Shown in pieces: positions 1 through 8,156 of a DNA stretch of 64,000 nucleotides. The DNA lies in NCBI RefSeq assembly GCF_004014775.2, contig NZ_CP042809.1, positions 182,435 to 246,434 on the forward strand, read 5' to 3'. Below the pieces are notes generated by a model, which saw nothing but the letters and a program-made list of their open reading frames with translations, did not search any database and was not told the DNA's origin. Each line of letters opens with the position of its first letter. The stretch's first letter is position 1. The translations under genes were made by a program, and so were the position numbers. The DNA comes from Acetobacter oryzoeni. Its GTDB lineage: Bacteria > Pseudomonadota > Alphaproteobacteria > Acetobacterales > Acetobacteraceae.

Positions 1-349
1 TGCCGTGCCGTTCAGGGCTGCACCAGACCTGGCCTTCAGACCAGATCGAGAGTTCCCGCAGTTCCCGCACCTTCGAATGACTTGCGGGCACGGAATCCGC
101 TACCGGCAGGCCGGTCGGGTCGAACACCCGTGTCTCGGCCCCCAGTACCTTCAGGATGCGTTCTGCCTCAAGCACCAGCAACCGGCTGAAGGATCGGGGA
201 CGCAAAGAGCCATAGAGCAGCAGGATACGCGGCGGATGGTCCACACGCGGTTGCGGTTCCAGCCGCGCGAGATCGACCCGTTCAAGATATTCGGGGTGGA
301 GGGCCGGCAAGTCAGGTTCGGTCATTGTGATATTGGTCCATTCGTGCAT
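1..349 (-). CDS. arsH: ArsH, NADPH-dependent FMN reductase (partial, cut by window edge)
   Basis: This is the N-terminal part of ArsH, a flavoprotein that oxidises trivalent organoarsenicals and is usually the last gene of ars operons. The visible protein contains the flavodoxin-like phosphate loop [15 protein letters not shown], then FDPTGLPV and the family stretch [14 protein letters not shown], where the window ends. The start chosen is the ATG at 347-349, which overlaps the arsB stop as TAATG and implies translational coupling. An in-frame ATG at 323-325 would shorten the protein by eight residues. The identification rests on the strongly conserved motifs. Only about 116 residues are visible, so completeness cannot be judged. 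Confidence 0.88.
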   Translation of the reverse strand, partial: MHEWTNITMTEPDLPALHPEYLERVDLARLEPQPRVDHPPRILLLYGSLRPRSFSRLLVLEAERILKVLGAETRVFDPTGLPVADSVPASHSKVRELRELSIWSEGQVWCSPERHG

Positions 350-1644
350 TACGAGTGGCTGATCCAGGGCAACCACAGGGACAGCGCCGCGAGTGTGACC
401 AGCAGGACGGGCGGGGTGATCGCCAGTCCAACTTTCATATACTGCCCCCATGTGACCCGATGGTTCCTGGATGCCAGCACATGCAGCCACAGCAGTGTTG
501 CGAGACTACCAATCGGCGTGAATTTTGGTCCGAGGTCGCAGCCGATGACGTTGGCATAGATCATCAGGTCGCGTGTCAGCGGCGTGATGTCGTGAGCCTG
601 CTGGATCGCCAGCGCCCCGACCAGCACACTCGGCATATTGTTCATGATGGACGACAGAACAGCCGCCAGAAAGCCGGTGCCGATGGTGGCCGTGAACGTC
701 CCTTGATGACCGAGCCAGACCAGTGCGGTCGCAAGATAGTTGGTCAGCCCGGCATTGCGCAGTCCATACACCACCAGATACATGCCCAGGGAGAAGATCA
801 CGATCTGCCACGGGGCGCCCCGCAGCACCTTGCGAACAGCGATCACCCGGCCATACCCGGCGACGAGTAACAGGGTTCCGGCGGCCAGGCAGGCTACGAC
901 ACAGACCGGGATATGAAACGGCGCTGTCAGGAAATAGGCCGCCAGAACGAGGGCCAGTAGCGGAAATGCCGCCCGGAATACATGAGGGTCACGAATGGCC
1001 GTGGCAGGTGCGGGCAGTTCGGCGACGGGATAGGTCGCAGGCACCTGCCGTCGATACCACAGCCACAGGACGGCAAGCGTTGCACCAAGGGCTACCAGAT
1101 CGACAGGGACCATGATCGCGGCATAGCGATCGAACGCAATGCCGAAGAAATTCGCGCTGACAATGTTCACCAGATTGGAAATCACCAGCGGCAGGCTGGT
1201 GGTATCGGCGACGAAGCCCGTGGCGACAATAAAGGCCAGGGCCGCAGCAGGACTGAGGCGGAGTTGAGTGAGGATGGCGATGACAATGGGCGTGAGCAGC
1301 AGGGCCGCGCCGTCATTGGCGAAAACCGCTGCAATGGCCGCTCCCAGCACCACGATCAGCGGGAATAGCGTCCGGCCTCGCCCTTTGCCCCAGCGCACGA
1401 CGTGCAGGGCGGCCCAATGGAAGAACCCGGCCTCATCCAGCAACAGCGAGATGACGATCAGCGCGATAAAGGTGAAGGTCGCGTCCCAGACGATGTGCCA
1501 GACGACGGGGATGTCGTGCCAGTGGATCACACCAGTTGCCAGAGCCACGGCGGCACCTGCCATTGCGCTCCAACCGATACCCAGCCCCCGAGGCTGCCAG
1601 ATGACAAAAACGAGCGTGACAACGAAAATCAGAAGAGCCAGCAT
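349..1644 (-). CDS. arsB: ArsB-type arsenite/antimonite efflux transporter
   Basis: A 431-residue integral inner-membrane protein made of about ten to twelve hydrophobic segments, the usual size and pattern of ArsB in the ArsB/NhaD ion-transporter superfamily. It exports arsenite, alone or with an ArsA ATPase; no arsA lies nearby. Recognisable stretches are [13 protein letters not shown] near residue 115 and [17 protein letters not shown] near residue 338, the two half-helix signatures of the family. The start ATG overlaps the arsC stop as ATGA and the stop overlaps arsH, so the gene is the third in a tightly coupled arsRCBH operon. The reading frame is intact. Confidence 0.9.
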   Translation of the reverse strand: MLALLIFVVTLVFVIWQPRGLGIGWSAMAGAAVALATGVIHWHDIPVVWHIVWDATFTFIALIVISLLLDEAGFFHWAALHVVRWGKGRGRTLFPLIVVLGAAIAAVFANDGAALLLTPIVIAILTQLRLSPAAALAFIVATGFVADTTSLPLVISNLVNIVSANFFGIAFDRYAAIMVPVDLVALGATLAVLWLWYRRQVPATYPVAELPAPATAIRDPHVFRAAFPLLALVLAAYFLTAPFHIPVCVVACLAAGTLLLVAGYGRVIAVRKVLRGAPWQIVIFSLGMYLVVYGLRNAGLTNYLATALVWLGHQGTFTATIGTGFLAAVLSSIMNNMPSVLVGALAIQQAHDITPLTRDLMIYANVIGCDLGPKFTPIGSLATLLWLHVLASRNHRVTWGQYMKVGLAITPPVLLVTLAALSLWLPWISHS

Positions 1645-2066
1645 CAGGAGATCCGCTTACCGGATTCATCGACGATCTTCTCGCCATCCTCTTTGACGAA
1701 AGCACCCCGCTGCGGGTTGGGCAGGATGTCCAGAACCGCCTCGGACGGACGACAGAGTGCCGCACCCAGCGGGGTGACGACGATCGGCCGGTTCATCAAG
1801 ATTGGGTGTGCGATCATGGCATCGATCAGCGCGTCATCGCTCAGGGCCGGATTATCGAGGCCGAGTTCGTGAAAGGGCGTGCCCTTTTCCCGCAGGACCG
1901 AGCGCACCGGAACGCCCATACGGGCAATCAGACTGACCAGTTCCTCACGACTGGGAGGCGTTTTCAGATACTCAATAATGCGAGGTTCCTCGCCGCTGTT
2001 GCGGATCAGTGCCAGCACGTTGCGCGACGTGCCGCAGGCTGGGTTGTGGTAGATCGTGATGGTCAT
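1644..2066 (-). CDS. arsC: ArsC arsenate reductase, glutaredoxin-coupled type
   Basis: A 140-residue cytoplasmic arsenate reductase of the E. coli plasmid R773 type, which reduces arsenate to arsenite with glutathione and glutaredoxin so that ArsB can export it. The catalytic cysteine is Cys11 in the N-terminal [11 protein letters not shown] motif. The downstream conserved NRPIVV and the RPSE segment supply the usual arginines. Length is standard for the family. It overlaps arsR upstream (ATGA at 2063-2066) and arsB downstream (ATGA at 1644), so all ars genes are probably translated from one message under ArsR control. Confidence 0.93.
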   Translation of the reverse strand: MTITIYHNPACGTSRNVLALIRNSGEEPRIIEYLKTPPSREELVSLIARMGVPVRSVLREKGTPFHELGLDNPALSDDALIDAMIAHPILMNRPIVVTPLGAALCRPSEAVLDILPNPQRGAFVKEDGEKIVDESGKRIS

Positions 2067-2416
2067 GAGCAGGATTCCCGGGATGGGCAGCAGGAGGACA
2101 GGGTCGCGATCAGGGGCGCGCAGAGCTCGGGGCTGCCCGCACAGCAGTCCCTGACGAGGAAAAGCATCAGGTCCCGCAGGCTCGGAAGACAGGCGCGATA
2201 GACGATCAGCCGGCTATGGCGTTGCGAGGTCAGCAGACCGGCACGGGCCAGGGTGGCGAGATGGGCCGAGATCGTGTTTTGCGGGACATCGAGGTGCCGC
2301 GCGACGTCTCCGGCGGGCAGGCCGTCCGGTTCGTGGCGCACCAGCAGGCGGAAGATCTCCAGCCGTGTGGACTGCGACAGGGCGCTCAGGGCAGCGAGGG
2401 CGGATTCTGTATCCAT
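2063..2416 (-). CDS. arsR: ArsR-family arsenic-responsive repressor
   Basis: A 117-residue winged-helix repressor of the ArsR/SmtB family and the first gene of the ars operon. The helix-turn-helix is around residues 35-60 (VARHLDVPQNTISAHL). It lacks the ELCVCDL helix-3 arsenic site of R773 ArsR. Instead it carries C-terminal cysteines Cys91, Cys92 and Cys99 (RDCCAGSPELC), resembling the C-terminal As(III) site described for Acidithiobacillus-type ArsR, though with one extra residue in the spacing. The ATG at 2414-2416 is preceded by an AAGGA ribosome site that lies inside an inverted repeat. It probably represses its own operon and releases DNA on As(III) or Sb(III). Confidence 0.92.
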   Translation of the reverse strand: MDTESALAALSALSQSTRLEIFRLLVRHEPDGLPAGDVARHLDVPQNTISAHLATLARAGLLTSQRHSRLIVYRACLPSLRDLMLFLVRDCCAGSPELCAPLIATLSSCCPSRESCS

Positions 2417-2438
2417 ATATCCTTGTTTGTGGATATAT
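2415..2438 (-). promoter_or_regulatory. ars operator / hairpin covering the arsR ribosome-binding site
   Basis: A perfect 8-bp inverted repeat, ATATATCC and GGATATAT, with an 8-base spacer overlaps the arsR start codon and contains its AAGGA ribosome-binding site. Its position and symmetry fit an ArsR operator. As RNA it could also form a stem hiding the ribosome site. Which of the two applies cannot be told from sequence. Confidence 0.5.
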
Positions 2439-2885
2439 TGTCGTAAGTCAAGCTATCCTATGTGAGGAAACGGAGATCACGACTGTCGGCTTCCTCAATT
2501 TTTCCGCTCAGACCAGACATTCCGCTTACTCCCTAAACTGTCTGTCGGCTCAGCAGAAACAGAGCAGACAGGCGGTAGTCGCCTACATGTCGGACATAAA
2601 AGTGGGTTGGCTCGCCTTTCGCATAGCGGACATAGTCCGCGCAGTCCCCCGCTATCACTTGGAGCCGAGAGTGGGGTGATCGTTATGGGAAATAACCAGC
2701 AAGAATACAGGCGCTTAGGTTGGCCGTAGCAAGACCGCCCAAAGCCACTGGGCAGGGAGCATAAATCATTTGGATCGGGCAACGATACTTTCGGTTTTCG
2801 GCCTTGACACGATGATGTTCGGTGCGGGCGGCAATCCAGATTTTCTGGACAGCGTCAAGATTCATGAAGGCAATTCCGAACCCAC
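2439..2885. other. Intergenic stretch with no convincing gene
   Basis: The right part (about 2760-2885) has a gene-like plus-strand frame reading INHLDRATILSVFGLDTM and onward. It has no clear start and is cut by the IS1111 left end, so it may be the stump of an interrupted gene. I do not recognise it. The left part should hold the ars promoter. Confidence 0.35.
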
Positions 2886-3337
2886 CCAGATGGGGTGGAC
2901 GGCCTCCCTGCGGCATCAATGTGCCATGATGGAGGTTCACTGACCATCAGGAGGAGACCGCCCGTATGAAAGCTAGCATAATTGGCCTTGATATTGCCAA
3001 ATCCGTTTTTCAGGCTCATGGGGCTGACGCAATTGGAAAGTGCGTTTTCAAGCGCAAGCTTGGTCGCAGTGAAGTTTCAGCATTTTTTGCAAAACTTGAC
3101 CCATGTGAAGTTGTTCTGGAAGCCTGCGGGTCAGCTCATTACTGGGCACGGGTGATCAGCAGGATTGGTCATGATGTCAGACTGGTTCCTCCTGATCGGG
3201 TCAAATCATTTGTCAAAAAAGGCAAGAAAAATGACGCTGTTGATGCGGCTGCGATCTGCATGGCGGCGACTCATCCTGATACGATGTGTGTTCCGATCAA
3301 GAGCGAAGAGCAGCAAGGTGTCTTGTCACTGCATTCT

Positions 3338-3375
3338 GGGGTCGTTTGCGGGAGGGGGCGAAATCCTACGCTAAG
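3338..3375 (+). repeat. Left 38-bp terminal inverted repeat of the Tn3-family transposon
   Basis: Perfect inverted match to 6988-7025. Its inner end contains the tnpR stop codon at 3366-3368. The GGGG start and the ACGCTAAG inner end match the Tn3/Tn21-type consensus. Confidence 0.92.
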
Positions 3376-3980
3376 CTGAGAACGCGCTTCCCATAATCCC
3401 TGAGCTCGCCCTTCGGTCCGACATATCTGTATAGAGTGACGCGCTCGATCCCGAGTTCCTTGCACAGATCGGAAACAGACGTGTCGCGCTGCGCCATGGC
3501 GGCCTGGGCGAGACGCACCTGTGCTTTGGTCAGGGCGAATTTTCGCCCTCCCTTTCGTCCGCGCGCTCTGGCTGCGGCAAGGCCAGCCATGGTGCGCTCG
3601 CGGATCAGATCCCGCTCGAACTCGGCCAGAGTGGCAAAGATACCGAACACCATGCGGCCGGATGCGGTCGTGGTGTCGATCTGAGCGCCTTTTCCGGTCA
3701 GCACACGCAGGCCGATCCTGCGGTCTGACAGATCCTTCACGGTGTTGACCAGGTGGGCGAGCGAGCGCCCGAGGCGATCGAGTTTCCAGACCACCAGCAC
3801 ATCGCCGTCGCGCAAGGATTTGAGGCATGCAGCTAAGCCGGGCCGATCATCGCGGCTACCGGATGCACGATCATCATAAATATTACCTGGCTCGATACCG
3901 GCGGCACGCAGGGCGTCGTGCTGGAGGTCGAGGGATTGGGAACCATCGGCTTTGGAGACGCGGGCATATCCGATCAGCAT
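3366..3980 (-). CDS. tnpR: TnpR serine resolvase of the Tn3-family transposon
   Basis: A 204-residue serine recombinase that resolves transposition cointegrates at the adjacent res site. The catalytic serine is Ser9 in MLIGYARVSKADGS. Further family blocks are KLDRLGRS, the dimer-region FATLAEFERDLIRERT, and a C-terminal helix-turn-helix DNA-binding region (CKELGIERVTLYRYV). I chose the ATG at 3978-3980 because family members begin just before the YARVS motif. The open frame runs 27 codons further upstream to 4061 but those residues are not resolvase-like. The last codons (Ser-Leu-Ala-stop) come from the left inverted repeat. It is transcribed divergently from tnpA. Confidence 0.9.
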   Translation of the reverse strand: MLIGYARVSKADGSQSLDLQHDALRAAGIEPGNIYDDRASGSRDDRPGLAACLKSLRDGDVLVVWKLDRLGRSLAHLVNTVKDLSDRRIGLRVLTGKGAQIDTTTASGRMVFGIFATLAEFERDLIRERTMAGLAAARARGRKGGRKFALTKAQVRLAQAAMAQRDTSVSDLCKELGIERVTLYRYVGPKGELRDYGKRVLSLA

Positions 3981-4105
3981 GTTTCTTAAACGTTGGTTTG
4001 AAGCGGTGACGAACATGAGCACATAAGCTTGCACTATTGTGTATCTTAACCAGCATCGCAATCAAACTATCTCAAACCTTACCTTGGAAAGAATAAGGAG
4101 CATGT
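3981..4105. other. Candidate res / divergent promoter region between tnpR and tnpA
   Basis: A 125-bp noncoding gap between divergent resolvase and transposase genes, the standard position of the res site where TnpR binds and represses both genes. I see AT-rich imperfect dyads but cannot delimit subsites I to III. An AAGGAG ribosome site for tnpA sits at its right end. Confidence 0.55.
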
Positions 4106-6997
4106 ATGCCGCGTCGCGTGACCCTGACCGATCGACAGCGCGAGGCGCTGTTTCACTTACCGGTCGATCAAGGTGATCTGCTGCGGCACTATACCCTTAG
4201 CGATGAGGATCTCGGGCATATCCGCCAGCGCCGGCGCGCCCACAACCGTTTCGGCTTCGCGCTGCAACTGTGCGTCCTGCGCTACCCGGGCCGGGTACTC
4301 ACCCCTGGCGAGCTGATCCCGGCACAGGTATCGGATTTCATCGCGGCCCAGCTCGGGCTGAGCCGTGACGATCTACTCCTCTATGCCGCGCGCGAGGAGA
4401 CCCGGCATGAGCATCTGGCGGACCTACGCCGGATCTACGGCTATCGCTCCTTTTCGGGGCGGGGCGCACGGGATTTGCGCGATTGGATCGCTCGGGAAGC
4501 CGAGGCGGCGACATCGAATGAGGATCTTGCCCGTCGCTTCGTTGCAGAGTGTCGCCGCACCCGCACAATCCTTCCCGGTTTCTCAACGATTGAGCGCCTT
4601 TGTGCCGATGCACTGGTCAAGGCCGAACGCAGGATCGAAGATCGTATCGCCCATCGCATAACACCAGCCCTGAGCGAGAATTTGGCTCATCTGTTAGAGA
4701 ATACGGTGGATGGTCGCATCACCCGCTTCGTATGGCTGCGACAGTTCGAAGTTGGCGCAAATTCGGCGGCGGCCAATCGGCTGATGGATCGACTGGAATA
4801 TCTCCACAAGTTCGATCTTCCGGCAGATTTGCTGGACGGCGTTCCCGCGCATCGTGTGACCCGCCTTCGCCGGCAGGGCGAGCGCTATTACGCCGACGGC
4901 ATGCGCGATCTGCCCGAAGGCAGGCGGCTTGCAATCCTCGCTGTCTGCACCATGGAATGGCGGTCATCTCTGGCTGATGTCATCGTGGAGACCCACGATC
5001 GCATCGTAGGCCGTCTCTATCGGGTCTCCGAACGCCTTTGCAGCACCAAGATCGCCGACGAAAAGGCGGCCGTTCGGGACACGCTGAAGTCTTTTGCTGA
5101 AATCGGTGGTGCTTTGCTTGGAGCGCAGGACGATGGCGCATCCCTGGACGGGATAATCACCACCGGTCCAGGCTGGGAACGGTTCAGAACCCTTGTCGCC
5201 ACGGCCTCTGCGTTGACCAATGTGCTCGCTGCCGACCCGCTCAGCCGTGTGCTGGACGGCTATCATCGCTTCCGCCTCTATGCGCCCAGGATGCTGCGCC
5301 TGCTCGACATGCAGGCGGCGCCGATTGCCAAGCCTCTTCTGACGGCTATCGCGCTGCTACAGAGCGGGATCAAATCCGATCCTCCTATGGATTTTCTACG
5401 TCCCAACTCCAAATGGCATCGCCATCTTCGCGCTGCGCCCGCCGGCGACTACCGACTTTGGGAAATCGCGGTGCTGTTCCATATCCGCGACGCTTTCCGG
5501 TCCGGCGATATATGGCTGGCAAAATCGCGCCGCTATGGCGACCTCAAGCAGATCCTGGTCCCGCCACAGGCGATAGAGCAGACCGCGCGGTTCGCTGTGC
5601 CGCTGCAACCCGGCGAATGGCTTGCCGAGCGCAGGGCTCGACTGGATACACAACTGAAGGCGCTTGGCCGCGCGGCGCGAACCGGTACGATCCCAGGCGG
5701 CATCATCGAGAACGGCAAGCTGCACATCGACAAGCTGAAGGCTGACACACCCGAAGGCACTGAGGATCTCGTACTCGATCTCTATCAACAGCTCCCGTCC
5801 ACGAGGATCACCGATTTGTTGCTGGAAGTCGATGAGCGAACCGGATTCTCCGAGGCTTTCACGCATCTGCGCACTGGCGTGCCTTGCCGCGACCATATCG
5901 GCCTGATGAACGTGTTGTTGGCGGAAGGCGTCAATCTTGGTCTACGCAAGATGGCAGCGGCGACCAATACGCACAGCTTCTGGGAATTGCTGCGGATCGC
6001 ACGCTGGCATGTCGAAGGCAGCGCCTATGATCGGGCGCTCGCCATGATCGTGGAAGCCCATGCCGCTCTGCCTATGTCCGCCTTCTGGGGACAAGGGAAA
6101 TCCGCATCCAGCGACGGGCAGTTCTTCCTTGCTACCGAGCAGGGCGAAGCGATGAATCTGATCAACGCGAAATATGGCAACGTCCCAGGCCTCAAGGGAT
6201 ACAGCCATGTGTCCGATCAATATGCACCCTTCGCTACCCAGGTCATCCCAGCAACGGTCAGCGAGGCACCTTATATACTCGATGGGCTGCTCATGAATGA
6301 CGCAGGCCGCCGCGTCCGCCAGCATTTTGCCGACACGGGTGGCTTTACCGATCATGTGTTCGCCGCCAGCTCCTTGCTCGGCTACAGGTTCGCACCGCGT
6401 ATCCGAGATCTCTCTCAGAAAAGACTCTATGCCTTCACGCCCAACGCGACGCCCGCCAATGTGCGAGCGCTGGTTGGCGGCAAAATCAATGAACCGCTCA
6501 TCGAGCGCAACTGGCCCGACATCCTGCGCGTCACGGCAACGATCGCAGCGGGCATCGTCGCCCCCAGCCAGATTCTTCGCAAGCTCGCTTCCTACCCGCG
6601 CCAGAATGAGCTGGCCCTCGCATTGCGGGAGATCGGTCGCATCGAGCGCACCCTGTTCATGATCGACTGGATTCTCGACGCCGGTCTCCAGCGCCAGGCT
6701 CAGATCGGTCTCAACAAGGGCGAGGCCCATCATGCCCTCAAGCGCGCCATCAGCTTCCATCGTCGAGGTGAGATACGCGACCGCTCAGGCGAAGGGCAGC
6801 ACTATCGTATTGCCGGCATGAACCTGCTCGCCGCCATCATCATCTTCTGGAACACCATGAAACTCGGGGAGGTCGTGGACAGACGCGCCGTGGACGGCAT
6901 CATCATCCCGCCTGATCTCCTCGCCCATGTCTCACCGCTGGGATGGGAACACATCAACCTCACCGGCGAATATCGCTGGCCTAAATCCTTAGCGTAG
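4106..6997 (+). CDS. tnpA: TnpA transposase, Tn3 family
   Basis: A 963-residue DDE transposase of normal Tn3-family length that carries out replicative transposition at the 38-bp repeats. The N-terminal part is the DNA-binding region (MPRRVTLTDRQREALFHLP). The catalytic core includes the SASSDGQFF and YSHVSDQYAPF blocks with acidic residues. The protein ends with the family tail SPLGWEHINLTGEYRWP. An AAGGAG ribosome site precedes the ATG. The final codons, Ser-Leu-Ala-stop, are provided by the right inverted repeat, mirroring tnpR. The frame is intact and there are no passenger genes, so this is a cryptic but apparently competent transposon. Confidence 0.93.
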   Translation: MPRRVTLTDRQREALFHLPVDQGDLLRHYTLSDEDLGHIRQRRRAHNRFGFALQLCVLRYPGRVLTPGELIPAQVSDFIAAQLGLSRDDLLLYAAREETRHEHLADLRRIYGYRSFSGRGARDLRDWIAREAEAATSNEDLARRFVAECRRTRTILPGFSTIERLCADALVKAERRIEDRIAHRITPALSENLAHLLENTVDGRITRFVWLRQFEVGANSAAANRLMDRLEYLHKFDLPADLLDGVPAHRVTRLRRQGERYYADGMRDLPEGRRLAILAVCTMEWRSSLADVIVETHDRIVGRLYRVSERLCSTKIADEKAAVRDTLKSFAEIGGALLGAQDDGASLDGIITTGPGWERFRTLVATASALTNVLAADPLSRVLDGYHRFRLYAPRMLRLLDMQAAPIAKPLLTAIALLQSGIKSDPPMDFLRPNSKWHRHLRAAPAGDYRLWEIAVLFHIRDAFRSGDIWLAKSRRYGDLKQILVPPQAIEQTARFAVPLQPGEWLAERRARLDTQLKALGRAARTGTIPGGIIENGKLHIDKLKADTPEGTEDLVLDLYQQLPSTRITDLLLEVDERTGFSEAFTHLRTGVPCRDHIGLMNVLLAEGVNLGLRKMAAATNTHSFWELLRIARWHVEGSAYDRALAMIVEAHAALPMSAFWGQGKSASSDGQFFLATEQGEAMNLINAKYGNVPGLKGYSHVSDQYAPFATQVIPATVSEAPYILDGLLMNDAGRRVRQHFADTGGFTDHVFAASSLLGYRFAPRIRDLSQKRLYAFTPNATPANVRALVGGKINEPLIERNWPDILRVTATIAAGIVAPSQILRKLASYPRQNELALALREIGRIERTLFMIDWILDAGLQRQAQIGLNKGEAHHALKRAISFHRRGEIRDRSGEGQHYRIAGMNLLAAIIIFWNTMKLGEVVDRRAVDGIIIPPDLLAHVSPLGWEHINLTGEYRWPKSLA

Positions 6998-7025
6998 GAT
7001 TTCGCCCCCTCCCGCAAACGACCCC
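6988..7025 (-). repeat. Right 38-bp terminal inverted repeat of the Tn3-family transposon
   Basis: Perfect inverted copy of 3338-3375. The tnpA stop (6995-6997) lies within it. It is followed by ATTCC, the right copy of the target duplication. Confidence 0.92.
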
Positions 7026-7690
7026 ATTCCACCCGTGCTCTTCTGGTCAAACAGCAGACCATGTTGAGTAATGCGTTACGGGCTCTTGCTTCCGAGTTCG
7101 GGCTGATTGCCCCTCTGGGCACACGCCGGCTGCCAGTGCTGATGGCAAAAATAGAGGCATCAGCAGACCTGCCTGCTGCCATGAAGCAGAGTGCCATGTT
7201 GTTATTTGAGCATTACGAAAAAGTCGCTCAGAGCATTGATGCTTTGGAAGGGCAGATCCGGGCTCGTGCAAAAAACGATGATGATGCGCGTCGGCTGATG
7301 ACCATTCCCGGGGTAGGTCCCATAACGGCTTCCATGATTGTCGCCTCGGTCGCGGATATTGGCTCCTTCGCCTCTGCGCGCCATTTTGCCGCATGGCTTG
7401 GGCTTGTGCCTCGTCAGCATTCTACAGGTGGTAAAACCCGTCTGGGAAGGATTACCAAAGCGGGCAACCGGCAGATAAGAACATTGCTGGTTCTTGGCGC
7501 CACGGCCATGCTTCATCGTGCCCAGAAGTGGGAGAGCGCTGCGGGTCAGTGGTTATGCGAACTCATGGCGCGTCGTCCAAGGCGTCTGGCAACAGTCGCA
7601 CTTGCCAATAAAATGGCTCGTATCATCTGGGTCCTGTTGTCACGCAAAGAGATCTATCGTCCGATTGGGCACAGTGTTGCCGCAGCCTGA

Positions 7691-8035
7691 TCTGCACCAG
7701 CAGGACGATGGACACTGGGGCTTGCTCCGGTAGATCCGGCAGTATGTATATGAACCGACGTGATGGGAAGACTGTCATTCAGAGACACAGTTCAGGCCAT
7801 ACCGTTCGACCGTCTGTGCCCTTGAGCACGCGATACCAGATTGGTGCCTGACACGTGAGCGCACACCCATGATGGCCAGCGCATAAAGTCGCACAAACAG
7901 GCCGGACATAAGAGCGCATCTGACCGGGTCTTCACGTTAAATCGGTATTCATCATCCAGCCGGTAGAATAATACGTTTTAGAAATGACATCGGGAGAACA
8001 ATGTGAGGTATTGCGCTTAAACGGCCGTCCACATA
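7691..8035 (+). ncRNA. 3' noncoding tail of IS1111 copy 1, possible guide (seek/bridge) RNA region
   Basis: About 345 bp without a gene between the transposase stop and the right end. IS1111-group elements are known to encode their target-recognising RNA here. Identity with copy 2 is nearly complete up to about 7950 and then drops over the last 85 bp. No RNA structure was computed, so this is positional inference. Confidence 0.35.
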
Positions 8036-8156
8036 AGAAGGTCGAGCCAGACCGAATGGTGGCCGAGCGTGATACGGAAGCAGTTTTCATTCTGGGTTCT
8101 ATTGGCATATCGGACATAATCTTCAGGTAGTTCGGTGCAGCAGTGGCCCATACCTG

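Larger units (their letters stand above)
3338..7025. mobile_element. Cargo-free Tn3-family transposon (tnpR-tnpA)
   Basis: A complete minimal Tn3-family unit of 3,688 bp: 38-bp perfect terminal inverted repeats beginning GGGGTCG and ending TACGCTAAG, a divergent resolvase and transposase, and a candidate res site between them. The target duplication is 5 bp with one mismatch (ATTCT at 3333-3337, ATTCC at 7026-7030), the size expected for the family. There are no passenger genes. Both tnpR and tnpA terminate inside the inverted repeats. The intact ends and genes suggest the element may still move. Confidence 0.92.
2966..7690 (+). pseudogene. IS1111-group transposase, interrupted by Tn3-family insertion
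   Basis: The 5' part (2966-3337) encodes the DEDD catalytic domain start (GLDIAKSVFQAHG) and the 3' part (7026-7690) encodes the C-terminal domain with IPGVGPITASMIV. Together they equal the 343-residue transposase at 21965-22996. Between them lies a 3,688-bp transposon flanked by the near-duplicate ATTCT/ATTCC. The 5' part differs from the intact copy at roughly two dozen positions, whereas the 3' part looks identical for about 780 bp. This suggests the two halves have different histories. Neither half should be functional alone. Confidence 0.85.
2886..8035 (+). mobile_element. IS1111-group (IS110 family) element, copy 1, split by a Tn3-family transposon
   Basis: The ends were set by comparison with the intact copy at 21885-23341: the two sequences become alike at 2886 and diverge after 8035. 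Like other IS1111-group elements it has sub-terminal inverted repeats (GTGGACGGCC near the left end, its complement GGCCGTCCAC near the right), a DEDD transposase, and a roughly 345-base noncoding tail after the gene. The transposon at 3338-7025 interrupts the transposase gene, so this copy cannot make its own intact transposase. Confidence 0.8.

Noticed and set aside
5..559. 184-codon plus-strand frame at the left edge
   Set aside because: It is antisense to arsH and the end of arsB, whose minus-strand products match known families. No homology or ribosome site.
2500..2782. 95-codon minus-strand frame near 2495-2782
   Set aside because: Low-complexity cysteine/proline-rich translation with no start signal or family resemblance.
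5942..6760. 272-codon minus-strand frame inside tnpA
   Set aside because: Shadow of the Tn3 transposase gene; high-G+C codon bias opens the antisense frame.
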